From contig CAHJWG010000001.1 in NCBI GenBank assembly GCA_903642215.1, positions 310,001 to 374,000 on the forward strand: DNA of 64,000 nt, given 5' to 3'. The translations under genes were made by a program, and so were the position numbers. This document shows positions 44,578-53,448 of this stretch, piece by piece. The notes under the pieces were generated by a model. It was not told where the DNA came from, did no database searches, and saw nothing but the letters and a program-made list of their open reading frames with translations. The DNA is from Sphingobacteriaceae bacterium (GTDB lineage: Bacteria; Bacteroidota; Bacteroidia; Sphingobacteriales; Sphingobacteriaceae). Numbering within the stretch: position 1 is the stretch's first letter; each line of letters opens with the position of its first letter.

Positions 44578-44652
44578 CATTGGCGATAGGTAAAGAAAAC
44601 GGCAAAATCTTTACATATCAAACTGATTACAAAAATTTATACCTTGTTGTAA

Positions 44653-45483
44653 ATGAAAGCAACTAAAATCCATTTTTTAAGCTATTTCTGTTTTGCTATT
44701 GCCGTAACTTTATTTTTCGCCGGTTGCGCCGTAAATCCTTATGCCATAACCAACCGCTCGTATAAAACGCAAGCGAAGGAATATGCAAAAATAATCGGAC
44801 AAATACCGCCGGCAACAGCAGGAGAAATACCTGATAAAAAAAGCTGGGTCGGCACAACTAATTTTAATTTGCGGAAACCTAATTATGTAATTATCCATCA
44901 TACGGCGCAAAACTCGGCAGAGCAAACTTTGAAAACTTTTACGCTGCCCAGAACACAAGTTAGCGCGCATTACCTGATTGGGAAAGATGGCAAAGTTTAC
45001 CACATGCTTAACGATTACCTGCGCGCCTGGCAGGCAGGGAATTCGCGCTGGGGAAGCAATACCGACATCAATAGTAATTCTATCGGGATTGAATTGGACA
45101 ATAACGGCTTTGTGCCTTTTACAGAACCACAGATTAATAGTTTGCTTTTGCTGCTTGCAACTTTAAAAAAAGCTTACAACATCCCAACTGCCAATTTTAT
45201 CGGCCATGCGGATATTGCACCAACCCGTAAAAACGATCCAAGTAAGTATTTCCCCTGGAAAACTTTAGCAGAACATGGTTTTGGCAACTGGTATGATCCA
45301 ATCTTGGATACAATTCCAAGTAACTTTAATGCTTTGCAAACCATGCGCATTATCGGTTATGACACGCGAGATTCTACCGCTGCTTTGGTTGCTTTTAAAC
45401 GCCATTTTACACCGCAAGATAGTACAAGATTGATGACGGATTCGGCCAGGATGATTTTGAATAGTTTGGTTAAGAAGTATTAG
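44653..45483 (+). CDS. N-acetylmuramoyl-L-alanine amidase lipoprotein (AmiD-like)
   Basis: A 276-residue protein with lipoprotein signal (FAGCAVNPYA, Cys about 25) and an Amidase_2/PGRP domain (about 70-220): YVIIHHTAQNSAEQTLKTF (metal His), VSAHYLIGKDGKVYHMLND (Tyr and His), GIELDNNGF, and FIGHADIAPTRKNDPSKYF with His and Lys. It cleaves peptidoglycan amides at the outer membrane. Length is near the AmiD norm. Confidence 0.92.
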   Translation: MKATKIHFLSYFCFAIAVTLFFAGCAVNPYAITNRSYKTQAKEYAKIIGQIPPATAGEIPDKKSWVGTTNFNLRKPNYVIIHHTAQNSAEQTLKTFTLPRTQVSAHYLIGKDGKVYHMLNDYLRAWQAGNSRWGSNTDINSNSIGIELDNNGFVPFTEPQINSLLLLLATLKKAYNIPTANFIGHADIAPTRKNDPSKYFPWKTLAEHGFGNWYDPILDTIPSNFNALQTMRIIGYDTRDSTAALVAFKRHFTPQDSTRLMTDSARMILNSLVKKY

Positions 45484-45565
45484 GGAATAAAAGAACATCA
45501 CAATAAGAATCTAAGTTTCTAAACTTTTTTCAATTACTTTACGGCACGACAAGTAAGATTAAAAG

Positions 45566-46063
45566 ATGTTTTCAAATGAGTTAGCTTCAAAATTGATTAA
45601 ACTTCCTAAAAGCATGGTAGGAGGAACAGCTATTATTAATCTTTCAGATGAGAAAACCCGTTTTACTTTACGCAATCCCGATGAACCTGAATATGAATTT
45701 TTATTTGAAATAACATCTAACAAAAAGATAACATTTAAAATTTCATTTCATACTCAAGAAAATAATACTAAAGAAGGACTTATGAGAGTGGACTACAAAG
45801 GTGGTCATCAAAATCCGATAAGTATAAATGAATCGGTACCTGAAATTGCAAAATTGTTTGTAGGATACTTTTTCCAAAATGAACCACATATGCATTTACA
45901 TGTAGAAGGTTTTAAAGACCTGGCATGGGCAGTTCCACTAACAGTTTATGGTTTCCCTGTTTTAAATATTAACAATAATGATGATTTTATAGATGCAATT
46001 AGAGCATTTACTAAAGAAATTAATATAATTTCACTTTTTAATATTCAAAACGCAATATTATGA
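45566..46063 (+). CDS. Protein of unknown function, first gene of a DUF1828/1829 pair (DUF6978-like?)
   Basis: A 165-residue AT-rich gene, soluble, mainly beta-rich. Distinct parts: LIKLPKSMVGGTAIINLSDEKTRFTL, RVDYKGGHQNPISINESVPE and HMHLHVEGFKDLAWAVPL. I think it resembles the proteins catalogued as DUF6978, but from memory only. Its stop overlaps the next gene by 4 bases (ATGA), so the two are a unit. Its base composition is more AT-rich than the neighbours and it holds no dispersed-motif copy, both signs of recent arrival. Confidence 0.6.
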   Translation: MFSNELASKLIKLPKSMVGGTAIINLSDEKTRFTLRNPDEPEYEFLFEITSNKKITFKISFHTQENNTKEGLMRVDYKGGHQNPISINESVPEIAKLFVGYFFQNEPHMHLHVEGFKDLAWAVPLTVYGFPVLNINNNDDFIDAIRAFTKEINIISLFNIQNAIL

Positions 46064-46845
46064 CTTGGGCAAATACATTGATAAATGAATATTACACTTG
46101 GTTAAAAAATAAAACATATATTATTTCAGATCAAAAGACAGATTGGATAGCTATTCAGACTCCTTTTATTGGTCTTTTTAATGATACAATTGAAATGTAC
46201 GCTCAAAAAAAGGGCGATAGAATTACACTATCAGATAACGGAGAAACTTTTCATAATCTTGATTTAGTAGGTGCATCCTTAAACCGATTGGGAGAAAGAA
46301 GAAATATTGCAGAAAGAATATTGTTAAACTATGGTATTCAGTTGCATGATGATGAACTGATTACAGAAACTACAGAACAAACATTTCCTCAAAAAAAACA
46401 TAATTTTCTTTCAGCTATAATGGAACTAAACGATTTGTATGTTTTAGCGAAACCTATAGTTGCTTCAATTTTTAAAGAAGACGTACGATTATATCTTGAT
46501 CAAAAAGAAGTAATTTATACACCCGATTATTTGTCAAAAGGTTTAACGGGATTAGAGTTTTTATTTGATTTTCAGATTGCAGGACGGAATAATGAAGTAG
46601 TTTTAAAATCATTTAATACCATTAATAAGCAAAATGTTAGTAGCTTTTTATTTAGCTGGGACGATATCAAACCAGTTAGAGAGAAAGTTAGTAAAAAAAA
46701 CGTAACTGCAATTGCTATAATTAACGACGAAGAGAAATCCATCAAAAGAGAATACCTGGAAGCATTAAAATCTAAAAATGCTAATTATATTATTTGGAGT
46801 GAACGAAATTCTGAAGAAAACATCATAAAACTAAAAGCAGCTTGA
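46060..46845 (+). CDS. DUF1828/DUF1829-domain protein
   Basis: A 261-residue protein. The N-terminal half (about 15-100, IAIQTPFIGLFNDTIEMYAQ, then RITLSDNGETFHNLD) has the hallmarks of DUF1828, and the C-terminal half (about 125-255, FDFQIAGRNNEVVLKSFN) matches DUF1829. These domains are mostly found near phage-defence and restriction genes, but the biochemistry is unknown. It overlaps the preceding gene, and a methyltransferase-nuclease gene follows after about 290 bases. AT-rich. Confidence 0.75.
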   Translation: MTWANTLINEYYTWLKNKTYIISDQKTDWIAIQTPFIGLFNDTIEMYAQKKGDRITLSDNGETFHNLDLVGASLNRLGERRNIAERILLNYGIQLHDDELITETTEQTFPQKKHNFLSAIMELNDLYVLAKPIVASIFKEDVRLYLDQKEVIYTPDYLSKGLTGLEFLFDFQIAGRNNEVVLKSFNTINKQNVSSFLFSWDDIKPVREKVSKKNVTAIAIINDEEKSIKREYLEALKSKNANYIIWSERNSEENIIKLKAA

Positions 46846-47132
46846 TATAAATTATGTTAAGCAATTGTAAACTAATTATTGTTCGATTTATTTACAAAAG
46901 CATTCAGTGTTAGTTCAAGAATAATAACCTCATCATTACTTACAATTATTTTAATGAATACCTCAATTACACTTCTTAAACTTATAGACTTTTACCCGAT
47001 AAAAGAAGCATTGCTTTTTTCTAAGTCAATTTAATTCCCCTCTCCCCCAACCCATACTCTTTTTACACTCCTTTTTGCTTTATAACAGGTTATTGCATAC
47101 GTTTAAGGGCTGGCAAAAAACCAGCATACTTA
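46846..47132. other. Intergenic region with a dispersed-motif copy
   Basis: No gene of good quality. The first part is very AT-rich; a plus-orientation dispersed-motif copy lies at 46998, and a CCCCTCTCCCCCAACCC-like stretch at about 47036 resembles a decayed repeat of the aspS-insertion type. The start of the methyltransferase is at 47133. Confidence 0.5.
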
Positions 47133-48833
47133 ATGGAAGCATTGAACAAACTTATCCTGGGCGATAACTTAGAAATATTAAAGCAGTTAGAAAGTGAAAC
47201 TGTTGACCTGATTTATCTCGATCCGCCATTTTTTAGCAACCGCACTTATGAAGTTATTTGGGGCGACAGCGGCGAAGTACGCAGTTTTGAAGACCGTTTT
47301 AGCGGCGGCATCGATCATTATATTTCTTGGTTAAAAGAACGTGTAATTGAAATGCACCGGATCTTAAAACCAACCGGTTCTATCTTTTTACATTGTGATT
47401 GGCATGCCGATGCTTATATAAGAGTTGAAATTTTAGATAAGATTTTTGGGACTTCAAATTTTAGAAATCACATTATTTGGGTTCGTTCAACAAATCCCAA
47501 AGGCTCACAATTCGACGCAAACAAATTGAGCACGTTTACAGATAGCATTTTTCTTTATTCAAAAACGGATACTTTTGAAATAGATTTAGAAGCAATTAAA
47601 GTTCCATTAACATCAAAAGAATTAGAAGAAAAGTACGATCGGAAAGATGTAGAAGGAAGATTTACTGACGGACCAGTTTTAAGAGGACCAAGTATGGGAG
47701 TACGGCCTAATCTTGTTTATGAGTACAAAGGTTATACTTCTGATAAATATGGTTGGAGATTAGAAAAAGAAAAAGTAATTGATATTGACAACAAAGGAAA
47801 TTTAGGATGGAGTTCAACAGGAAAACCATATAGAAAACTGCGACCACAAGATGACAAAGGAAATCCTATTGGCAATTTTTGGAATGACATATCACTTATA
47901 AATTCACAATCGAAAGAACGTATTGGTTATCCAACACAGAAGCCAGAAAAACTTTTAGCACGTATAATAAAAATGGCTTCCAATGAAAACGACCTAATTC
48001 TCGATCCTTTTGTTGGTGGCGGTACAACGGTTGCAGTTGCAGATAAATTTGACCGACGTTGGATTGGGATTGATCAATCTGTACAAGCGGTAAAAGTTAC
48101 CGAGTTTCGTTTAAACTTGCAGCAGGATTTGTTTAGTAAACCTTTTATCGTACAACTACACAAGTATGATTATGATACGCTTCGGTACAAAGATGCTTTT
48201 GAATTTGAAACTTGGATCGTTTCGCAATTTGGCGGCACAAGCAATTCCAAACAACGCAATGATTTAGGTTTGGATGGCAAAACAAAAGACAATACGCCAA
48301 TCCAAGTTAAACGAAGCGACAACATCAGTAGAAATGTAGTTGATAACTTTCTTTCGGCAGTCCAACGTTATGATAAAGCTTTGTACGAAAAAAACAAAGC
48401 TGTCAAAAAACCAATTGGTTTTATCATTGCGTTTTCATTTGGTAAAGGTGCGATACAGGAAGTTGCACGTTTAAAGAACCAGGACGATGTAATGATTGAA
48501 TTAGTAAAAGTGGAAGATATTATACCGATTGCTAAAAAACCAACTTTAACCATCCAAGTAAACGAAGCCGGACGAGATAAAAACAACATCCGTGAATTGG
48601 AATTTATCGCAAGCGGACAAAGTGCAGCAGGCATAGAATTTTACAGTTGGGACTTTAACTATCAAGCTGATAAAGGTTTTAAACCAATGGTAATTATTGA
48701 CAAACAAGGAACGCAACGGCACAAGTTTAAACCGGGCACTCATAATATTGCTGTAAAAGTAGTAGACAACGAAGGTTTGGATAATATTGAAGTGGTAAAA
48801 TTGAAAGTAAACGGAACAGTTGAACGTGCGTGA
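47133..48833 (+). CDS. Fusion: adenine-specific DNA methyltransferase, PD-(D/E)XK nuclease and PKD-like domain
   Basis: A 566-residue protein. N-terminal beta-class N6-adenine methyltransferase (about 1-330) with the catalytic DPPF (30-33) before the SAM motif DPFVGGGTT (about 289). A middle domain (about 355-460) has FEFETWIVSQFGG, NDLGLDGKTKD and PIQVKRSDNIS, the D...Q/E-x-K pattern of a restriction endonuclease-type fold. The C-terminal 470-566 (IEFYSWDFNYQADKG, KPGTHNIAVKVVDNEG) looks like a PKD/Ig-like beta-sandwich. It could both modify and cut DNA, as in a one-gene restriction-modification protein. It stands next to the DUF1828 pair. Confidence 0.82.
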   Translation: MEALNKLILGDNLEILKQLESETVDLIYLDPPFFSNRTYEVIWGDSGEVRSFEDRFSGGIDHYISWLKERVIEMHRILKPTGSIFLHCDWHADAYIRVEILDKIFGTSNFRNHIIWVRSTNPKGSQFDANKLSTFTDSIFLYSKTDTFEIDLEAIKVPLTSKELEEKYDRKDVEGRFTDGPVLRGPSMGVRPNLVYEYKGYTSDKYGWRLEKEKVIDIDNKGNLGWSSTGKPYRKLRPQDDKGNPIGNFWNDISLINSQSKERIGYPTQKPEKLLARIIKMASNENDLILDPFVGGGTTVAVADKFDRRWIGIDQSVQAVKVTEFRLNLQQDLFSKPFIVQLHKYDYDTLRYKDAFEFETWIVSQFGGTSNSKQRNDLGLDGKTKDNTPIQVKRSDNISRNVVDNFLSAVQRYDKALYEKNKAVKKPIGFIIAFSFGKGAIQEVARLKNQDDVMIELVKVEDIIPIAKKPTLTIQVNEAGRDKNNIRELEFIASGQSAAGIEFYSWDFNYQADKGFKPMVIIDKQGTQRHKFKPGTHNIAVKVVDNEGLDNIEVVKLKVNGTVERA

Positions 48834-49245
48834 AGATAAAGAAGAATTGAACATTGATTTTTACCTGATAAAAGAAGCATCAACCTTTAAAAACAGCATC
48901 AACTTTTCTCCACTTCTTTCCAATTATCGTTTAAAATAACTTTCCGGTTAAACAATTTTCAGTAGCAAAATAGTTGATCGATAAAAAATAATTTTCGGAT
49001 AATTTGGTAAATACAACCAAATTTAATTTTCTTAAATTCCTCAACAATAGTAAATTAGACGTTGAAATATTGGCTGATTAATATTTTTGCTAATAGAAAT
49101 ATTGCGTAAAATTACTTATCAAATTGGGTATTGATACGCTTTCTGCCTGTTAAACGATTACCGATTATTGAGTTATTTCAGAAACTAATTTTACTTATCC
49201 TTAAACTATTATAGCAACTGAATAAAAAACCTTAAACCCGCACAA
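48834..49245. other. Intergenic region with two adjacent dispersed-motif copies
   Basis: No gene. Plus-orientation copies of both dialects (GATAAAAGAAGCATC at 48867 and TTTAAAAACAGCATC at 48886) lie in direct tandem. The remaining 300 bases are AT-rich and probably hold the promoter of the downstream peptidase. Confidence 0.6.
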
Positions 49246-51399
49246 ATGAAAACTTCAGCTACTTTTCTTCTTCTTTTTTATGCTGCTTTAGCCTTCGCAC
49301 AGCCAAAACCTCCGGCCAATAGAACCGTCGACAGCACGGATACTTATTTTGGTGTTACTTATAAAGATCCGTACCGCTGGCTGGAAAATATTAAAAGCCC
49401 GGAAGTGGAAGGCTGGTTTAAACAGCAGGCTGATTATTCCAATTCAGTCCTCAATAAAATATCCGGCCGGGATGAATTAATTGCCGAATGGAAAACGCTG
49501 GATAAGCTGCAGCCGCCACGCATTACAGCTGTGGATTATGAAAACGGCCGTATTTTTTACCGTAAAACCATGCCCGGCGAAACGGTAAGCAAGCTTTATT
49601 ACAAGGAAGGGATTAACGGACAGGAACAATTACTTTTTGACCCTTTAACTTATATTAAGGGCAAAACGCTAAGCATCCAAAGTATCAACCCAAGTTACGA
49701 CGGTAAAAAAGTTTTGATTGCTTATGCCGCACAAGGTGCAGAAGTATCTACACTTAAAGTATTGGATGTTGATTCTAAACAATTTTTGAAGGACAATATT
49801 TACCCGGTTAGCGATGGCGGCAGCTGGACTTATGACAATAAATCTTTTTTTTACGGATGGCTTAAAACCGATGATAATAAAGACCCTAAAGCCAGGCTGA
49901 ATACTAAAACCAAGCTGCATGTTTTAGGCTCGGATAATACTGCCGATCCGGATTTTTTTAGCAATGAAAGTTATCCTGCTTTAAAAATCGATCCGGGTGT
50001 GTATCCTTATGCTTTTTTAAATAAAGATTCTAAAAGCTATGTTTTTGCCGGCGAAGGAAGCGTGCAGAACGAAATGAAAATGTATTATGCGCCGATCCAG
50101 CAATCTAATTCCGGCAAAATTAACTGGCAGGTTTTGTGTACGCCGGCTGATAAAATAGTCCGCGGAATGGAAGTTTTAGGCGATCAGGTTTACGCCATTA
50201 CTTACAATCAGGCTAAAAACTACAAGCTGGTTTCTACCAATCTCCAACATCCGGATTGGACAAATGCAACCACTATTGCAGCAGAAAAATCAAACCAAAC
50301 TCTTGAAAGTATCACGCATAGTAAAGATTTTCTTTTTCTTACTTACAGCGATGGCATCAACAATCATCTTTCTAAGTATAACCTTCACACCAAAAAAACC
50401 ACAGAAGTAAAACTGCCTTATACCGGTACAGTAAACATCTATTGCCCGGACAATAAAACAAACAATTGTATTGTATTGATCACCTCCTGGAACAAACCTT
50501 TTACCGAGTTTAGTTACAATGCCGCAACGGATGCTTTTACACCGGGAACTTTTAATAAACCGGCCGTTTATCCTGCGGCTTATAAAGATTTACAGGTAGA
50601 AGAAGTAGAAGTTAAAGGCCACGATGGTACCATGATCCCGCTTTCGATTATCTATAAAAAAGGTATAAAGATGGATGGTTCCAATGTTTGTTTAATGGAT
50701 AGTTATGGTGCTTATGGCTATAGTGCAACACCTTATTTCAGCGTTCGCGAAAATGCTTTGGCGGTTAAAGGCGTGGTATATGCCGTACCGCATGTGCGCG
50801 GCGGCAGCGAAAAAGGAGAAGCCTGGTACAAAGCGGGTTATAAAACTACCAAGCCCAATACCTGGAAAGATTTTATCAGTTGCGCCGAATATTTGATTGC
50901 AAAAGGCTACACCTCTGCCGGTAAACTGGCGGGGACAGGCACGAGTGCGGGCGGAATTTTGATTAGCCGTGCAATTACCGAAAGGCCGGATTTATTTGCC
51001 GCCGCCATTTGCAATGTGGGTTGTGCCAATGCCATGCGATTGGAGTTTAGTGCAAACGGGCCGGTAAATATCCCGGAATTCGGAACGGTAAAAGACAGTA
51101 CCGAATGTAAGGCTTTGTATGTGATGGATGGTATGCAGCACGTAGTTTTGGGAACAAAATATCCTGCCGTTATTTGTGTTGGCGGCTGGAACGATCCGCG
51201 TGTGATTGCCTGGCAGCCGGGCAAGTTTGCAGCTGCTTTGCAAAATGCTTCTTCATCCGGCAAACCGGTTTTGATGAAAGTTAATTACGATAACGGCCAC
51301 TTTACAGAAGATAAAAGTGTTACTTACGCCAACTTTGCAGATCAGTATGCTTTTGTAATGTGGCAATGCGGCCACCCGGATTTTAAACCGAAACAATAA
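49246..51399 (+). CDS. Secreted prolyl oligopeptidase-family serine peptidase (S9)
   Basis: A 717-residue protein with a signal (FLLLFYAALAFAQ). The N-terminal beta-propeller (about 40-420, starting DTYFGVTYKDPYRWLENIK) precedes an alpha/beta hydrolase domain (about 440-717). Catalytic Ser in GTGTSAGGILISRA (GxSxGG), Asp in GGWNDPRV and His in NGHFTEDKS complete the triad. It cleaves short Pro-containing peptides, in the periplasm. Length fits POP. The end runs into a motif-built hairpin shared with glnS. Confidence 0.92.
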   Translation: MKTSATFLLLFYAALAFAQPKPPANRTVDSTDTYFGVTYKDPYRWLENIKSPEVEGWFKQQADYSNSVLNKISGRDELIAEWKTLDKLQPPRITAVDYENGRIFYRKTMPGETVSKLYYKEGINGQEQLLFDPLTYIKGKTLSIQSINPSYDGKKVLIAYAAQGAEVSTLKVLDVDSKQFLKDNIYPVSDGGSWTYDNKSFFYGWLKTDDNKDPKARLNTKTKLHVLGSDNTADPDFFSNESYPALKIDPGVYPYAFLNKDSKSYVFAGEGSVQNEMKMYYAPIQQSNSGKINWQVLCTPADKIVRGMEVLGDQVYAITYNQAKNYKLVSTNLQHPDWTNATTIAAEKSNQTLESITHSKDFLFLTYSDGINNHLSKYNLHTKKTTEVKLPYTGTVNIYCPDNKTNNCIVLITSWNKPFTEFSYNAATDAFTPGTFNKPAVYPAAYKDLQVEEVEVKGHDGTMIPLSIIYKKGIKMDGSNVCLMDSYGAYGYSATPYFSVRENALAVKGVVYAVPHVRGGSEKGEAWYKAGYKTTKPNTWKDFISCAEYLIAKGYTSAGKLAGTGTSAGGILISRAITERPDLFAAAICNVGCANAMRLEFSANGPVNIPEFGTVKDSTECKALYVMDGMQHVVLGTKYPAVICVGGWNDPRVIAWQPGKFAAALQNASSSGKPVLMKVNYDNGHFTEDKSVTYANFADQYAFVMWQCGHPDFKPKQ

Positions 51400-51415
51400 C
51401 ATCTTTTTAATCCTG

Positions 51416-51459
51416 ATACTGTTTTTAGCACACTAATTTTGATGTGCTAAAAACAGTAT
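51416..51459. terminator. Perfect hairpin of two opposed dispersed-motif copies
   Basis: ATACTGTTTTTAGCAC pairs with GTGCTAAAAACAGTAT, 16 perfect base pairs over a 12-base loop. It lies between the convergent peptidase and glnS genes and should end both transcripts. Both arms are the AAAAACAG dialect with GTAT ending. Confidence 0.85.
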
Positions 51460-51460
51460 T

Positions 51461-53128
51461 TCAACTTTTCTGCACTTCCTTTGCCCAGGTATCTTTTAAA
51501 GTAACCGTCCGGTTAAAAATTAACTTTTCTACGGAGGAATCCTGATCCACAGTAAAATAACCTTTACGGATAAACTGGAAATTCTGGCCGTTTTCGGCTT
51601 GTGCCAAATCCGGCTCGATAAAAGCAGTAACCGTAGTTAAACTATTTGGGTTGATGAAATCTTCAAAATCGCCTTCGGCATTACCCATATCCTCTTCGGT
51701 AAATAAACGATCATACAAACGGATTTCAGCCGTTTTTGCATGCGGCACACTTACCCAATGGATGGTTCCTTTTACGTTGATGCCGCTCGTATCTTGTCCG
51801 CTTTTACTTTCCGGGAAATAGCTGCAATGGATTTCCGTGATTTTTCCGGCTTCATCTTTTACAAAATCCTCGCATTTAACAATGTAAGCATTTTTTAAAC
51901 GAACCATTAAACCCGGGCCTAAACGGAAGAATTTTTTGGGTGCCTGCTCCATAAAATCTTCACGTTCAATGTAAACTTCGCGGCTAAAAGGCAAATCCCG
52001 GCCACCGTCGCCGCCTTCAGCTTCCGGGTTATTTTCGCCGTGCAGCGTTTCTTGTTGTCCTTCGGGATAGTTGGTGATCACTACTTTTACCGGATCTAAA
52101 ACCGCCATTCTACGCCATGCAGTTTTATTTAGTTCTTCGCGGATGCAGAACTCCAGCAAACTAAAATCAATCAGGTTTTCTCTTTTGGCGATGCCGATGC
52201 GATCGCAAAATTCGCGGATGCTGGCAGCTGTATAACCTCGGCGACGTAAACCGCTGATGGTTGGCATCCGCGGATCATTCCAGCCGGAAACAAAATTCTG
52301 GTTAACCAATTGCAGCATTTTGCGCTTGCTCATCACCGTATAAGTAATGTTTAAACGGGCAAATTCATACTGCTGCGAAGGGAAAATTTCCAGTTTTTCG
52401 ATAAACCAGTTATACAGTTCGCGGTGCGGGATAAACTCCAGCGTGCAAACCGAATGCGTAATGTTTTCGATAGAATCACTTTGGCCGTGGGCAAAATCAT
52501 ACATCGGGTAAATACACCATTTATCGCCTGTGCGATGATGCGCAGCGTGTTTAATCCGGTACATCAGCGGATCGCGCATTTGCATATTCGGCGAAGTTAG
52601 ATCAACTTTTGCACGCAGCACTTTTGCACCGTCCGGATATTTGCCATCGTGCATTTCTGTAAACAACGTTACATTTTCTTCCACACTCCGGCTGCGATAT
52701 TGGTTTGGCGTTCCGGGTTCAGTCGGCGTACCTTTTTGGGAGGCAATTTCTTCGGGCGAACTATCATCAACATAAGCCAAACCTTGCCGAATCAAGTTCA
52801 AAGCGAAAGCATAAAGCACATCAAAATAATCGGAAGCATACAGCTCGTTCACCCAGGTAAAACCCAGCCATTTTACATCCGCTTTAATACTTTCTACGTA
52901 TTCGGTTTCTTCGGTTACAGGGTTGGTATCATCAAAACGAAGATTAGTTTGTCCGCCGTATTCCTGCGCCAAACCAAAATTTAAACAGATGGATTTGGCA
53001 TGGCCGATATGCAGATAACCATTCGGCTCGGGCGGGAAACGCGTAAAAACCTTTCCGCCATTTTTGCCGTTGCGGATATCTTCTTCAACAATTTCTTCTA
53101 TAAAATTTAATGATTTTTTCTCGCTCAT
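51461..53128 (-). CDS. glnS: Glutaminyl-tRNA synthetase
   Basis: About 555 residues from ATG 53128 (MSEKKSLNFIEEIVEEDIRN); a longer frame to 53152 is possible. Class I signatures: RFPPEPNGYLHIGHAKSICLN (HIGH) and VMSKRKMLQLV (KMSKS). It charges tRNA-Gln and, with gltX nearby, implies no need for an amidotransferase route. Its -7 element TACTTTTG lies just upstream. Confidence 0.95.
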   Translation of the reverse strand: MSEKKSLNFIEEIVEEDIRNGKNGGKVFTRFPPEPNGYLHIGHAKSICLNFGLAQEYGGQTNLRFDDTNPVTEETEYVESIKADVKWLGFTWVNELYASDYFDVLYAFALNLIRQGLAYVDDSSPEEIASQKGTPTEPGTPNQYRSRSVEENVTLFTEMHDGKYPDGAKVLRAKVDLTSPNMQMRDPLMYRIKHAAHHRTGDKWCIYPMYDFAHGQSDSIENITHSVCTLEFIPHRELYNWFIEKLEIFPSQQYEFARLNITYTVMSKRKMLQLVNQNFVSGWNDPRMPTISGLRRRGYTAASIREFCDRIGIAKRENLIDFSLLEFCIREELNKTAWRRMAVLDPVKVVITNYPEGQQETLHGENNPEAEGGDGGRDLPFSREVYIEREDFMEQAPKKFFRLGPGLMVRLKNAYIVKCEDFVKDEAGKITEIHCSYFPESKSGQDTSGINVKGTIHWVSVPHAKTAEIRLYDRLFTEEDMGNAEGDFEDFINPNSLTTVTAFIEPDLAQAENGQNFQFIRKGYFTVDQDSSVEKLIFNRTVTLKDTWAKEVQKS

Positions 53129-53149
53129 GATCCCAGTATTGTACAGCTG

Positions 53150-53157
53150 CAAAAGTA
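53150..53157 (-). promoter_or_regulatory. Possible -7 element for glnS
   Basis: Minus strand TACTTTTG, a TAnnTTTG match, 22 bases before the glnS start; the same octamer precedes aspS at the same distance. The region between this site and the next gene (53158-53448) holds two motif copies (53216, 53323) and no gene. Confidence 0.55.
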
Positions 53158-53448
53158 GAAAAATTTACAGTGAAATATTTTTTGAAACACGTTTCCAAAA
53201 CACTAATTTTTGTATGATAAAAGAAGTATCAGCATAAAAATTGTTTGCTTGATTGCCGGAATATCCCTTTTTGATTCTAAGCGTTCGATCAATCCACATT
53301 AAAATTTAACCTGATTTTTATCGATAAAAACAGTATTCTCACCTTTGTAAATCCTGTGGTACTATTTTCAGCTTTAATTACAGAACCTTTTACGCTTTCT
53401 TAGCGTAAAGCGACAAAATCGTTTGCGTATAATAAAACGGTTCCTGTT

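Noticed and set aside
46846-47132. Short minus-strand frame ending LELTLNAFVNKSNNN
   Set aside because: Only about 37 codons, no start codon, no family recognised; too weak to call a remnant.
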